From the NCBI RefSeq assembly GCF_014650175.1, contig NZ_BMUL01000019.1:1-64000 (forward strand): a stretch of 64,000 bases of DNA, in the 5' to 3' direction. The notes under the pieces are model-generated. The model was not told where the DNA came from. It saw only the letters and a program-made list of their open reading frames with translations, and did no database searches. Positions within the stretch are counted from its first letter, which is position 1. Each line of letters starts with the position of its first letter. Shown here piece by piece: positions 24,838 through 33,486 of the stretch. Source of the DNA: Streptomyces termitum (lineage in GTDB: Bacteria > Actinomycetota > Actinomycetes > Streptomycetales > Streptomycetaceae). The translations under genes and the position numbers were made by a program.

Positions 24838-27699
24838 TCAGCTGATCCGGGTGAGCTTCTTGTCGAAGCCGGGCTCCGCCAGGTCGGCCTGGAGCGCGAC
24901 CGGGGCACTGACCTTGCCCGCGCCCTCGCCGACCGAGACGGTGCCGACGACGTCGCCGGCCCTGCCGGTGTGCGGGAGGGTCTTGCCGCCGTCGGTCAGC
25001 TCCAGCTTCACCTTCAGGCCGGGCCAGCCGACCGGCTTCAGCTCCTTGGTGGCCACGACCGGGGTCCGGCCGCCGAGGCCGTCGTCGACGTAGCCGACGA
25101 CCTGGCCCTTCCGGACGACGACCGCGGAGGTGACGTCCTTCTGGGCCTGCTTGATCAGCTCGTAGCTGTAGTCGATGGACAGCTGGAGCTTGTCGTTGAG
25201 GACCTTGGCGTTCTTCGCGCCCATCACGATGCCGAGGATGCGGCGGTTCTCGCCGTCGACGACGGTGTTCGCCGCCCAGAGCAGGTTGCCGCCGGCGGGC
25301 GTGGACGAGCCGGTCTTGATGCCGCTGACACCCGGCTTGAGCAGGATGTTGTTGTTGTTCTCGATGCGGCCGGGGATGCCGTCGACCGTCACGTTCGGCA
25401 TGTTCACGATCTCGCGGAACACGTCGTACTGCATGACCGCCTTCGCCAGCTTCAGCTGGTCCTGCGGGGTGGAGACGGTCGAGTCGAGCAGGCCGGACGG
25501 GTCGGTGTAGCGGCTCTGGGTCATGCCCAGGTCCTTCGCCGCCGCGTTCATCTTGTCGACGAACGCCTGCTCCGAACCGGCGTCCCAGCGCGCGAGGAGC
25601 CGGGCCACGTTGTTGGCCGACGGGATCATCAGGAGCTGGAGGAGCTCCTTCTGCGTGTACTTCTGGCCCTCCCGCACGGCCGCCGTCGACTCGTGCTGGG
25701 CGTTCGCCTGCTCGGCGGCCTTCGCGTCGATGGTGATCTCGGGGCCCCGCTGCTTCCCCTTGATCGGGTGGTCGCGGAGGATCACGTACGCGGTCATCGT
25801 CTTCGTCACGGACGCGATCGGGGCCGGCTTCTGCGCCCCGTACATGCCCATGGAGCCGACGCCCTCGACCTCGACCGCGCCCTGGCCCTCGGTCGGCCAC
25901 GGCATCGCCAGTTCGCCGCCCTCGAAGGTGAAGGAGGGCGCGGCGGAGAGGGCCAGCGCGGGCTGCGGGAGCGGCCGGACCATCTGTGCGATCGCGAAGA
26001 CGATCAGGAGGATCAGGACCAGCGGGGTCCAGATCCGGACCCGGCGCAGCACCGTGCGCCAGGGGCTCGGCGGCGGGGGCGGGGTGTTCGTCAGCTCCGC
26101 GAGCAGGTCGAGCGGGGGCAGCGGCGGGAGCGGCTGCTGCCGGGTCCGCTCGGGCTCGGCGAGCGCCGGGTTGACGCCCGCGGCGGGGGTGGCGGGCGTG
26201 GCGGTGGCGGGGGTGGCCTTCGCGGCCTTCGGGCCGGGGGCCGGGACGACCGCCGTCTTGGCCTCGGGCTCGGACGCGCCGGCGCCCGGGAGGTCCGGGC
26301 GCAGCGGGACGAAGGTGCTCGTGCGCTCGCTGTCGGGGTCGGTCCCGGGGGTACGGGGCAGCTTGAGCGCGGTCGTCGGCTGGTCCACCACCGGCGGCCG
26401 TACGGCCCGGAACATGGTGGTGGGCTGATCCACGGGCGACTCGTCGGCACCGCCCTCGACGGCGGCACCGCCCTTCGCACCGGCAACCACGCCGGGCTTC
26501 GTCCCGGAGGTCGCGTCCGGCTTCGCCCCGGGGGCGGCGTCGGACTTCGCTCCGGGGGCCGTGTCCTGCTTCGCCCAGGCGGGCTTCGTCGCGGCGGTGT
26601 CGGCCTTCGGCTCCGGGCGCGCGCCGGTCCTCGGGTCCACGGGCGCCGCGGCCTTCGGCTCCGCCTTCGCGTCGCCCTCCGGCTCCGCGCTGTCCTCGGC
26701 CTTCTTCGGGGCGAACCAGGACGCGGCGGGGGCCCCGGCCGCCTTCCCGGCCCCGGAGGGCTCCTCGGACGGGTCGGCACCCGCCCCGACGCGCGCGGGG
26801 GCCTCCCTGGAGGCTTCCGGGGCCTCCGCAGAGCCCTCCCGGGCCTCTCCGGGGGCTTCGGGGGCCTTCCCGGCGGCCTCGGGGGCCTTCGGGGTGCTCT
26901 CGGCGGTCGCGCCGGTGGCCTCGGCGGGCTCCTCGACGTCCCCGGCGGTCGCGGCAGCGGTTCCGGAGGCCCCGGCCGTCTTCCCGGCGCTCCCGGCGGT
27001 CGCACCGGTGCCCTCGGCGGGCTCCTCGACGTCCCCGGCGGCCGTACGGCCCTCCACGGCGCTCCCGGAGCCCTTGGCGCCCTTGGCGGCCCGGGTGTCC
27101 CCGGCGGAGCCGGCGGCGCCCTCGGCGGGGCCGGGCTCCTCGGACGGGGCGGTGGTGCCGGACTCCGGTGCCGGCTTCGGCTCGGTCTCCGTCCCGGACC
27201 CGCCCTTCGGCTCCGTCCCGGACTTCGCCCCGGGCGCGGACTCGGACTCCGACGCGGGCTCGGGCCCGGACGCGGGCGCGGACTCCGACGCGGGCTCGGG
27301 CCCGGACGCGGCGTCCGCCCCGGACCCCGGCTCCGCCCCCGGCTCGCCGTCGGCACCGGCGGCGGTCCCAGTGGCGTCGGCGGCGGTCCCGGCACCGGCT
27401 CCGCCCCCGGCGGCGTCGGTGGGCGGGTCGTCCGTCGTCGCGACCCATGCCGCCACGGCCTGCTTCAGGCGGTCGCCGCCCTCGGGCGCGGTCGCGTCGT
27501 CCTCCGGGGTGCGCGGGGCCAGGGTCCTGAAGACCGCCGTCGCCCGGTCCACCCGCTCCGAGGAGGACGACGGCTCTGGGGTCGCCGTGGACACCGGGGA
27601 CGCCGGGGGTGTCGAGGGGGGAACCGCCGAGGACGACGCCGTCGTCCTCCCCTCCGACGACCCCTGCTGCTCCGCCCTGTCGGGGGACTCGCCCGCCAC
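24838..27699 (-). CDS. D-alanyl-D-alanine carboxypeptidase with very long disordered N-terminus
   Basis: The protein has about 953 residues from the GTG at 27697-27699, which has a strong GGAGGAGG site; an ATG 21 bp upstream lacks one. Residues 1-~550 are low-complexity Ala/Pro/Glu/Gly-rich and cytoplasmic. A membrane helix at ~552-571 (TPLVLILLIVFAIA) anchors an extracellular penicillin-binding domain with SVTK (~628), SAN (~693) and KTG (~791), the three active-site motifs of PBP5-like enzymes (PF00768). They trim pentapeptide stems of peptidoglycan. The tail contains duplicated GDVEEPAE segments and several Thr motifs (DQPTTMF, DQPTTAL, SERTSTF) that look like Ser/Thr-kinase sites. PBP5-like enzymes are normally ~400 residues, so the tail more than doubles the length. 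Confidence 0.92.
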   Translation of the reverse strand: MAGESPDRAEQQGSSEGRTTASSSAVPPSTPPASPVSTATPEPSSSSERVDRATAVFRTLAPRTPEDDATAPEGGDRLKQAVAAWVATTDDPPTDAAGGGAGAGTAADATGTAAGADGEPGAEPGSGADAASGPEPASESAPASGPEPASESESAPGAKSGTEPKGGSGTETEPKPAPESGTTAPSEEPGPAEGAAGSAGDTRAAKGAKGSGSAVEGRTAAGDVEEPAEGTGATAGSAGKTAGASGTAAATAGDVEEPAEATGATAESTPKAPEAAGKAPEAPGEAREGSAEAPEASREAPARVGAGADPSEEPSGAGKAAGAPAASWFAPKKAEDSAEPEGDAKAEPKAAAPVDPRTGARPEPKADTAATKPAWAKQDTAPGAKSDAAPGAKPDATSGTKPGVVAGAKGGAAVEGGADESPVDQPTTMFRAVRPPVVDQPTTALKLPRTPGTDPDSERTSTFVPLRPDLPGAGASEPEAKTAVVPAPGPKAAKATPATATPATPAAGVNPALAEPERTRQQPLPPLPPLDLLAELTNTPPPPPSPWRTVLRRVRIWTPLVLILLIVFAIAQMVRPLPQPALALSAAPSFTFEGGELAMPWPTEGQGAVEVEGVGSMGMYGAQKPAPIASVTKTMTAYVILRDHPIKGKQRGPEITIDAKAAEQANAQHESTAAVREGQKYTQKELLQLLMIPSANNVARLLARWDAGSEQAFVDKMNAAAKDLGMTQSRYTDPSGLLDSTVSTPQDQLKLAKAVMQYDVFREIVNMPNVTVDGIPGRIENNNNILLKPGVSGIKTGSSTPAGGNLLWAANTVVDGENRRILGIVMGAKNAKVLNDKLQLSIDYSYELIKQAQKDVTSAVVVRKGQVVGYVDDGLGGRTPVVATKELKPVGWPGLKVKLELTDGGKTLPHTGRAGDVVGTVSVGEGAGKVSAPVALQADLAEPGFDKKLTRIS

Positions 27700-27882
27700 C
27701 GTGCCTCCTCCATGCGTCATGCGTACGTCCGAACCGTCTACCAGTGTCCTGTGTGGGCCCCTTGGCCCCTGCGCTAGACGAGAACGACATACCTACTGGT
27801 TCCCGGACGAAGCACCCAGGCACTCTCGACAGATGAATGTGAGAGGGGTCACCCTGTCATTCATCCACGCGGGGAGGCATGG

Positions 27883-28578
27883 ATGGGCAGGAGCCGCAGA
27901 ACACTTCCGGAGGAGCTTCTGCTGCTCGCTCTGGACCCGACCACGGGTACCACAGCGCAGCCGCAGTCGCTCGACCTGGGCCTCGCCGGAGCACAGCTAG
28001 TGGAGCTGGCTCTGGCAGGACGGATAGCCCCTGACGGGGATCGTATCGCCGTGGTGATGCCACGGCCGACCGGAGATCCGACTCTGGACTCCGCACTGGA
28101 ACTGCTGCGCAGGCGCGGCAGTCCGGTCCGGGCCGTCCACTGGATCGGCGGGCCCCGGCTGGGGCTCCGCCAGACGTATCTCTCGCATCTGGAGCGATGC
28201 GGCATGGTGCATGCCGTGGAGGGCCAGATGTGCGGGGTGTTGCCGACGACTCGCTACCAGGCGACGGACACGGCCATCAGCCGGGAGATCAGGGCCCGGC
28301 TGGACAGTGCGATCCGCACCGGCGTACCGCCGGACCCGCGGACCGCGGCGCTCGCCGCACTGGCCCACGCGGTCGGTCTCGGCAAGCACCTGTACCCCGG
28401 CAACGAAGGACGGTCGTCGCGGTCCCGGCTGCGCGACCTGATCCGGCACGACCCCATGGGCGGTCTCGTGGCGCACGCCGTGATGGACGTCCAGAACGGG
28501 GTGGCCGCACAGCCGCGCCGCGGCCAGGGCGTCCCCGCCCAGCCGCGCGGCGGCATGGCCCGCGCCGCCGCGCACTAG
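27883..28578 (+). CDS. GPP34 (GOLPH3/VPS74-like) family protein
   Basis: The 231-residue protein starts at an ATG with GGGGAGG 5 bp upstream. It begins RRTLPEELLLLALDPTTG, the typical start of the GPP34 family (PF05719), and continues with the LGLAGAQLVELALAGRI and TYLSHLERCGMVHAV segments. In eukaryotes the family binds phosphoinositides at the Golgi; in actinomycetes members are numerous and their role is unclear, perhaps membrane-lipid binding. The C-terminal ~25 residues are Arg/Gln-rich and probably disordered. It is divergent from the carboxypeptidase gene across 183 bp. Confidence 0.9.
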   Translation: MGRSRRTLPEELLLLALDPTTGTTAQPQSLDLGLAGAQLVELALAGRIAPDGDRIAVVMPRPTGDPTLDSALELLRRRGSPVRAVHWIGGPRLGLRQTYLSHLERCGMVHAVEGQMCGVLPTTRYQATDTAISREIRARLDSAIRTGVPPDPRTAALAALAHAVGLGKHLYPGNEGRSSRSRLRDLIRHDPMGGLVAHAVMDVQNGVAAQPRRGQGVPAQPRGGMARAAAH

Positions 28579-28696
28579 CGCGCGCGTCGCACCCGGGCCG
28601 TACGCGCTCCCGCTCGACCGGCGCGTGCGGCACCGCACGACACGGCCCGCACGATCCGGCCGTCGCACCACCACGTACCCCTCCGGGAGCCGCACG

Positions 28697-28730
28697 GTGT
28701 GCGGGGCGTCCGTCCGGGCGCCCCGCACAC
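28697..28730 (+). terminator. Hairpin downstream of the GPP34 gene
   Basis: A 12-bp perfect stem (28697-28708 with 28719-28730, GTGTGCGGGGCG) encloses a 10-nt loop. It is the only strong hairpin between the GPP34 gene and the next gene. Confidence 0.5.
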
Positions 28731-28870
28731 GCGCGTCCCCGGCCCGGCCCGGGCGCCCGCACGCGCGTCGGCCGGTCCTCGCCCCGGCGCGGCGACCTCG
28801 CGTCCCCGGCTCCGCTTTGTCGCGGTTTCCCAGCGCACGGCGGCTCTTTGGTGGCAGTCTGCCCCTCAGT

Positions 28871-28905
28871 ACGTACGCACAGCGACGTACGCACGACTAC
28901 GCATC
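28871..28905 (+). repeat. ACGTACGCAC direct repeats upstream of HTH regulator
   Basis: ACGTACGCAC occurs at 28871-28880 and 28885-28894, with a diverged third copy (ACTACGCATC) at 28896-28905. The first two copies are 14 bp apart start to start. They end about 29 bp before the regulator's GTG, so they may be operator half-sites. Confidence 0.5.
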
Positions 28906-28933
28906 GCAGACAGCAGCCGGAGGTGCAGTTTCC

Positions 28934-29794
28934 GTGGCGTCCAGTGTCAACCCCACCGTCAGGCGACGCCGTTTGGGGCAGGAGCTGCGCAAGCTCCGCG
29001 AGGGCAAGGGCATGACGGCCGAGCAGGTCGCCGAGCGCCTCCTCGTCTCCCAGTCCAAGATCAGCCGCCTTGAGAACGGCCGTCGCTCCATCAGCCAGCG
29101 GGACGTCCGCGACCTGTGCGGGGTGTACGAGGTCGAGGACGAGGCGATGGTCAACTCCCTCATGCAGATGGCCAAGGACTCGCGCCAGCAGGGCTGGTGG
29201 CACGCCTTCGGCGACATCCCGTACAGCGTGTACATCGGTCTGGAGGAGGCCGCGGAGAGCCTGCGCGTCTACGAGCCGCAGATCATCCCCGGCCTGCCCC
29301 AGACCCGTGCGTACGCCGCCTCGGTGATCTCCGGCGCGCTGCCCGAGTCGACGCCGGCCGACATCGAGAAGCGGACCACCGTCCGCGTCCACCGGCAGGC
29401 CCGGATCCACGACGACGAGCGGCCGCTGCGGCTGTGGGCGGTCATCGACGAGGCCGCGCTGCACCGGGTGGTGGGCAGCCGGCAGGTGATGGCCGAGCAG
29501 CTGGAGCACCTGGTCACGGCCTCGCAGCTGCCGCACGTCACCGTGCAGGTGCTGCCCTTCGCGACCGGCGCGCACCCGGGGATCAGCGGCCAGTACTCGA
29601 TCCTGGAGTTCCCGGACACCTCGGACTCCAGCGTCGTCTACATCGAGGGCGTGACGAGCGACCTGTACCTGGAGAAGGGGCCGGACGTCTCGAAGTACAG
29701 CTACATGTACGAGCACCTGCGGGCGCAGGCGCTGGGCGTGGAGCAGACGCGGGAGTTCGTCGCGGACATCGCGAAGGGGTACGCGCGGGGGTGA
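28934..29794 (+). CDS. HTH regulator, DUF5753 type
   Basis: The 286-residue protein starts at a GTG preceded by GGAGG. The N-terminal helix-turn-helix is clear (LGQELRKLREGKGMTAEQVA, LLVSQSKISRLENGRR). From ~95 onward the sequence matches the actinobacterial DUF5753 domain (IPGLPQTRAYA, VIDEAALHRVVG, TVQVLPFATGAHPG, YLEKGPDVSKY). Such regulators are typically encoded next to a DUF397 protein, which is the case here 282 bp downstream. Pairs of this kind are linked to development and antibiotic control in Streptomyces, with some described as regulator/antagonist pairs. The ligand or target is unknown. Confidence 0.92.
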   Translation: MASSVNPTVRRRRLGQELRKLREGKGMTAEQVAERLLVSQSKISRLENGRRSISQRDVRDLCGVYEVEDEAMVNSLMQMAKDSRQQGWWHAFGDIPYSVYIGLEEAAESLRVYEPQIIPGLPQTRAYAASVISGALPESTPADIEKRTTVRVHRQARIHDDERPLRLWAVIDEAALHRVVGSRQVMAEQLEHLVTASQLPHVTVQVLPFATGAHPGISGQYSILEFPDTSDSSVVYIEGVTSDLYLEKGPDVSKYSYMYEHLRAQALGVEQTREFVADIAKGYARG

Positions 29795-29916
29795 ACGCCG
29801 GTGCGCCCCGGGGGCGTTCGGGGCCCCGCCGGGGCGCGGACGCGGGGCGTCCGGCAGTTCCGGCGTTTCCGGCGCCTCGGACAGGTCTGAACCACAGGGC
29901 CAAATAAGGTACACCG

Positions 29917-29945
29917 CCGACTCGGTGGCGCGGAAGCCGAGTCGG
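29917..29945 (+). promoter_or_regulatory. Inverted repeat in the DUF5753-DUF397 spacer
   Basis: A 9-bp perfect repeat (CCGACTCGG at 29917-29925 and CCGAGTCGG at 29937-29945) flanks 11 nt. It lies between the two genes of the pair and could be an attenuator, a terminator or an operator for the DUF397 gene. A TAAGGT hexamer just before it (about 29904) could serve as a -10. Confidence 0.35.
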
Positions 29946-30076
29946 AATATGCCACCCGGTCGTGTGAACGCCGGTCCCCTCGCCCGGGATTGGTGAGTAG
30001 CGTCGATCAGGCCGGTGGGGGTAACACCGGCACCGATCCCGACGCCCCTTCGGGCAGAACCGGAGCTGAGCACATC

Positions 30077-30277
30077 ATGGCCATCATCCAGGGTGCCACC
30101 GACAACTGGACCAAGTCCTCCTACTCCGGCGGCAACGGTGCCTGCGTCGAGGTGAAGTCGCCGGCCGTCGCCTCCATCGCCGTCCGCGACTCCAAGGCCC
30201 CCGAGGGCCCCTCCCTCGCCTTCGGGCCGGGCTCGTGGAACGCCTTCGTCGGCCGGGTGAGCGACGGGTCCCTCTGA
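30077..30277 (+). CDS. DUF397 small protein
   Basis: The 66-residue protein carries the DUF397 signature (WTKSSYSGGNGACVEV, IAVRDSK, GSWNAFV). Members are small cytoplasmic partners of DUF5753-type HTH regulators and act in pairs with them. The ATG has only a weak GGAG upstream. It is the second gene of the pair and is followed by a strong hairpin 76 bp downstream. Confidence 0.9.
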   Translation: MAIIQGATDNWTKSSYSGGNGACVEVKSPAVASIAVRDSKAPEGPSLAFGPGSWNAFVGRVSDGSL

Positions 30278-30353
30278 GACCGCAGGCAGAACCCCGCCCC
30301 GCGCGGGGACGCCCTCTCGTCCGGTCCGCCGTCCTGGCCGAGAGGGCCGTCCG

Positions 30354-30393
30354 CCCCGGGCCGTTCCGGATCCCGATCCGGAACGGCCCGGGG
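30354..30393. terminator. Strong hairpin after the DUF397 gene
   Basis: An 18-bp perfect stem (30354-30371 with 30376-30393) has a 4-nt loop. It lies between the convergent DUF397 and EthD-like genes and may act in both directions. Confidence 0.75.
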
Positions 30394-30440
30394 CGTTCCC
30401 GTCGGGCGAGCCGGACCCGGCGGGAATTGTCAGACAGGCC

Positions 30441-31265
30441 CTAGCGGAGCCGGTCCACGTACCGGTCGGTGCCCGGGACGGTCGGGATGAACGGCGCCAC
30501 CAGTTCCACCCTCCCCGCATCGCCCGCGAGGCCGTCCAGGTCCGCGAAGTGCTCCGCCCAGCAGTCGCGCGGGTCCCGCTCCAGGAACCACAGGAGCGTC
30601 AGGCGGGTGTCGACGCCCTCCACCTGCTTCACGTACGCCATGCGGTCGCCCGGCAGCGGCGTCGGGCGGAAGACCGTCACCATCGCCGCCGGGGAACCGG
30701 CGAGCCGGCGGGGCAGGTCGCGGGCGGCGAGCCGTTCGAGGAGTTCCGCCCGCCGCGCCGGGTCCGCGCAGTCCACGACCTGGAGGACCAGGCCCGCGTA
30801 GGGGTGGTCGAGGGCGTGGAGGTCGCGGGGGCCCGCCGCCCCGTCCCGGTACACCGTCGTCTCGTGGTCCTGGAAGGACGTGAAGACGTGGGTGCGGGCC
30901 TGGTGGACGCGGGCGTCCCGGTCGAGCCGCTTGTTGATGGCGACCGTCCACCGCATGTGCTCGTCGTAGCGGCCCTCGGTGATCCAGTACGTGGAGAGGT
31001 AGCAGCCGGCGGTGACCGGGCGGGCGACGGCGGACTCGGCGGGCGTGCGGAGCTCCTGGAGGTCGCGGGTGGCGACCCAGCGGCGGCCGGCGAACATCCA
31101 GGGCATCGCCATCGCGCCCGCGTAGTAGTGGTCGTCCTCGTACCAGCGGTTGTACGCGTACTCGTGGCCCGGGTGCGGTTCGACCATGGTGATCAGGGCG
31201 TGGCCGGGGCGGACCCCGTACGGCCCGGTGGCGGCCAGTTCCCCGTACGCGTCGGCGTCGCTCAT
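30441..31265 (-). CDS. EthD-like dimeric alpha/beta-barrel protein
   Basis: The 274-residue protein starts at an ATG with GAGAGGGG upstream. It looks like two ferredoxin-like halves of the EthD/stress-responsive barrel type. The first half has ALITMVEPHPGHEYAYNRWY and an EDDHYYAGAMAMPWMFAGRR stretch with conserved-looking Trp, Tyr and His. The second half repeats a LVLQVVDCADPA segment. Members help in ring or side-chain catabolism in actinobacteria, but the reaction of this one is not known. It is divergent from an SDR gene, and a perfect CTGACGG-A-CCGTCAG operator lies between them. That operator type recurs at the catabolic genes further right. Confidence 0.65.
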   Translation of the reverse strand: MSDADAYGELAATGPYGVRPGHALITMVEPHPGHEYAYNRWYEDDHYYAGAMAMPWMFAGRRWVATRDLQELRTPAESAVARPVTAGCYLSTYWITEGRYDEHMRWTVAINKRLDRDARVHQARTHVFTSFQDHETTVYRDGAAGPRDLHALDHPYAGLVLQVVDCADPARRAELLERLAARDLPRRLAGSPAAMVTVFRPTPLPGDRMAYVKQVEGVDTRLTLLWFLERDPRDCWAEHFADLDGLAGDAGRVELVAPFIPTVPGTDRYVDRLR

Positions 31266-31306
31266 CGCCGTCCCCTCTCTTCCCTGCGCGGCTCGGGCCC
31301 CCTACT

Positions 31307-31321
31307 CTGACGGACCGTCAG
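31307..31321. promoter_or_regulatory. CTGAC-N5-GTCAG operator, EthD-like/SDR promoter
   Basis: CTGACGGACCGTCAG is a perfect palindrome with 7-bp arms. It lies 41 bp upstream of the EthD-like start and 29 bp upstream of the SDR start, so it can control both divergent genes. Seven further copies occur at 49.8, 51.6, 53.7 and 60.2 kb. Confidence 0.75.
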
Positions 31322-31350
31322 ATATCTGGCCAGAGGCGGGAGGAACCCGG

Positions 31351-32136
31351 ATGCTGCTCCAGGGGAAGACGGTCGTCGTGTCGGGCGTCGGGGCCGGGCT
31401 CGGCCACCGGGTCGCCGAGGCGGTGGTGCGCGACGGCGGGAACGCGGTCCTCGGCGCCCGGACCGCCGCCGCGCTGGCGAAGACGGCCCGCGCGATCGAC
31501 CCGGGCGGCCGGCACACCGCCCACCTCGCCACCGACATCACCGACGAGGCGCGGTGCGAGGCGCTGGCCGCGCTCGCCGTGGAGCGCTTCGGCGCGATCG
31601 ACGCCGTCGTCCACGTCGCCGCCTGGGACTCGTACTTCGGCGGGCTCGCGGACGCCGACTTCGCCACCTGGCAGGGGGTCCTCGACGTCAACCTGCTCGG
31701 GACGCTGCGGATGACGCGCGCCTGTCTGCCCGCGCTGCGGGCGGCGGGCGGCGGGTCGGTCGTCTTCATCGGCACCCAGTCGGCCGTCGCCGCCCCCACC
31801 CAGGTCCAGCAGGCCGCCTACGCCGCCTCCAAGGGCGCGCTGACCTCCGCGATGTACTCGCTGGCGCGGGAGCTGGGCCCCGACCGGATCCGGGTCAACA
31901 CGGTGCTGCCCGGGTGGATGTGGGGGCCGCCCGTCGAGGGCTTCGTCCGCTTCACCGCGCGGGCGGAGGGGGTGCCGGAGGCCGAGGTGCTGGCGCGGCT
32001 CACCGCCCGGACGGCGCTGCCGGAGCTGGCGACGGACGGCGACGTCGCCGACGCGGCGGTCTTCCTCGCCTCGCCCCGGGCCCGCGCCGTCACCGGGCAG
32101 TCGCTACTGGTCAACGCGGGCGAGCTGATGCGCTGA
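31351..32136 (+). CDS. Short-chain dehydrogenase/reductase
   Basis: The 261-residue protein starts at an ATG with GGGAGG upstream. It is a classical SDR: nucleotide-binding SGVGAGLG near residue 12, the VHVAAW substitute for NNAG, a catalytic Ser in the VFIGTQSAV region and YAASK. It oxidises or reduces a hydroxyl/keto group with NAD(P). The substrate is unknown, but the shared operator places it in the catabolic regulon. It resembles SDRs that act on bulky or alicyclic substrates. No secretion signal is present. Confidence 0.88.
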   Translation: MLLQGKTVVVSGVGAGLGHRVAEAVVRDGGNAVLGARTAAALAKTARAIDPGGRHTAHLATDITDEARCEALAALAVERFGAIDAVVHVAAWDSYFGGLADADFATWQGVLDVNLLGTLRMTRACLPALRAAGGGSVVFIGTQSAVAAPTQVQQAAYAASKGALTSAMYSLARELGPDRIRVNTVLPGWMWGPPVEGFVRFTARAEGVPEAEVLARLTARTALPELATDGDVADAAVFLASPRARAVTGQSLLVNAGELMR

Positions 32137-32166
32137 GCGGAAGCCCTCCGCGGCGGGGCGGCCGGG

Positions 32167-33258
32167 TCAGGTGGGGTAGCGGGCGTGCCAGACCGGGAGG
32201 TGCAGGGCGGTGGACTGGGTCAGCTCCATCGCGAAGTCGTCGGAGAGTTCGAGGATCGTGCCCCGGCCCTCCAGGCCCGCCAGCCAGGCCGGCGGGAGGG
32301 CCGTCTCGCCGTGCAGGGCGCCGAGGAGCGCGCCGGTGACCGCGCCGGTCACGGCGGAGGGCCCGTCGTGGTTGACGGCGAGGCGCAGGCCGTGGCGAAC
32401 GTCCTCGCCGACCAGCGCGCAGTAGACGGCCGCCGCGAGCTGGCCCTCGGCCCGGTCCTCGGCCGCGCCGAGCGCGGTGACCCGGTCCGCGTCCGGAACC
32501 CCTTCCCGTATGGCTCCGAGGGCGCGGGCGAGGGCCCCGGTCACCGGCTCGTGGCCGGGGCGGGACGCCAGCAGGGACAGGGCCGTGCCGACGGCCGCCT
32601 CGACGGAGGCGCCCCGGGCGGCCCCGTGCAGGACGACGGCGAGCGCCCCGGCGGCGAGGGTGGCGGCGGGGGCGCCGTGGGTCTGGGCGGCGCACTCGAC
32701 GGCGAGCTGGCAGACGAGCTGCGGCTCCCAGCCGACGAGGAGGCCGAAGGGGGCGGAGCGGGCGAGCGCGCCGGAGTCGGCGGCCTCGGGGTTCTTGGGC
32801 TTGTCGAGGGTGCCGAGGCGGTCGTCGCCGAGGCCGGTGAGGCAGGCGCGGGGCGGGCGGCGGCGGGCGTAGAGCCACTCCTCGCGGCCGAGCCAGCCGT
32901 TGTCGCGGCGCCGCTCGTCGGGGCCCCAGTCGCTCTGGGTGGCGGCCCAGCGCAGGTGGGCGCGGTGGATGTCGGTGGGCGGGTGCCAGACGCCGCCGTC
33001 GCGGCGGACGTGGGCGCGGACGAGGCCGTCGACGGTGAAGAGGCTCATCTGGGTGGCGGCGGTGACCGGGAGGGTGCCGTCGGGGGGTTCGGTCAGGCCG
33101 GTGTCCCCGTGGGTCTCGCGGATCTCGTCCAGGGTGCGGTCGTGGACTCCGGCGCCGAGGGCGTCGCCGACGGCCGCGCCGAGCAGGCAGCCGCGGACCC
33201 GGGCGCGGAAGTCCTGTTGTTCGGTGCGGCCCCACACGGCCGCGGCAGTGGTGGTCAC
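32167..33258 (-). CDS. ADP-ribosylglycohydrolase homologue with degenerate metal sites
   Basis: The 363-residue protein starts at a GTG with GGAGGGG 7 bp upstream. The DraG-like fold is clear from VRGCLLGAAVGDALG at the N-terminus and VTGAVTGALLGALHG near the C-terminus. The metal-binding motifs are not intact. The usual D-D-T-Q-M motif reads AATQM, and the usual G-D-S-D motif reads DGPSAV (NHDGPSAVTGA). Both Asp pairs that bind the two Mg ions are absent, so hydrolase activity is unlikely unless other residues substitute. It may bind ADP-ribosylated targets without cleaving them. It is convergent with the SDR gene and stands alone. Confidence 0.85.
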   Translation of the reverse strand: MTTTAAAVWGRTEQQDFRARVRGCLLGAAVGDALGAGVHDRTLDEIRETHGDTGLTEPPDGTLPVTAATQMSLFTVDGLVRAHVRRDGGVWHPPTDIHRAHLRWAATQSDWGPDERRRDNGWLGREEWLYARRRPPRACLTGLGDDRLGTLDKPKNPEAADSGALARSAPFGLLVGWEPQLVCQLAVECAAQTHGAPAATLAAGALAVVLHGAARGASVEAAVGTALSLLASRPGHEPVTGALARALGAIREGVPDADRVTALGAAEDRAEGQLAAAVYCALVGEDVRHGLRLAVNHDGPSAVTGAVTGALLGALHGETALPPAWLAGLEGRGTILELSDDFAMELTQSTALHLPVWHARYPT

Positions 33259-33430
33259 GATGTGCCCCTCCCCCGTCCGAGGTCCCGTTCACCGGTCTGC
33301 GCAGCACTGTAATGGACCGAGTGGGCCGGTTCGGGGGCCGGAACGTTATGTGATCCGACGCCCTTACGGCCTTTTTTGAACGGAATTCGTCCTGTGCACG
33401 AAGAAAAAGGGGGGACCGCGCACGGCCGGA

Positions 33431-33471
33431 GGCCCGGCCCCCCGCGGAACGCTCCGCGAAGGGGCCGGGCC
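33431..33471 (-). terminator. Hairpin after the S8 protease gene
   Basis: An 11-bp stem (33431-33441 with 33461-33471) with an inner GCGGA/TCCGC pairing lies about 15 bp past the stop of the leftward protease gene. Confidence 0.65.
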
Positions 33472-33486
33472 GTGGTGCGGCCGTCG

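Larger units (their letters stand above)
28579..28933. other. 355-bp intergenic region before the DUF5753 regulator
   Basis: No gene is supported. The stretch holds a terminator-like hairpin at 28697-28730 and a set of direct repeats at 28871-28905 close to the regulator start; both are listed separately. Confidence 0.5.

Noticed and set aside
24674..27823. A 1049-residue leftward open frame over the carboxypeptidase gene
   Set aside because: It is the out-of-frame shadow of the GC-biased gene; its product is Arg/Gly/Pro low-complexity sequence.
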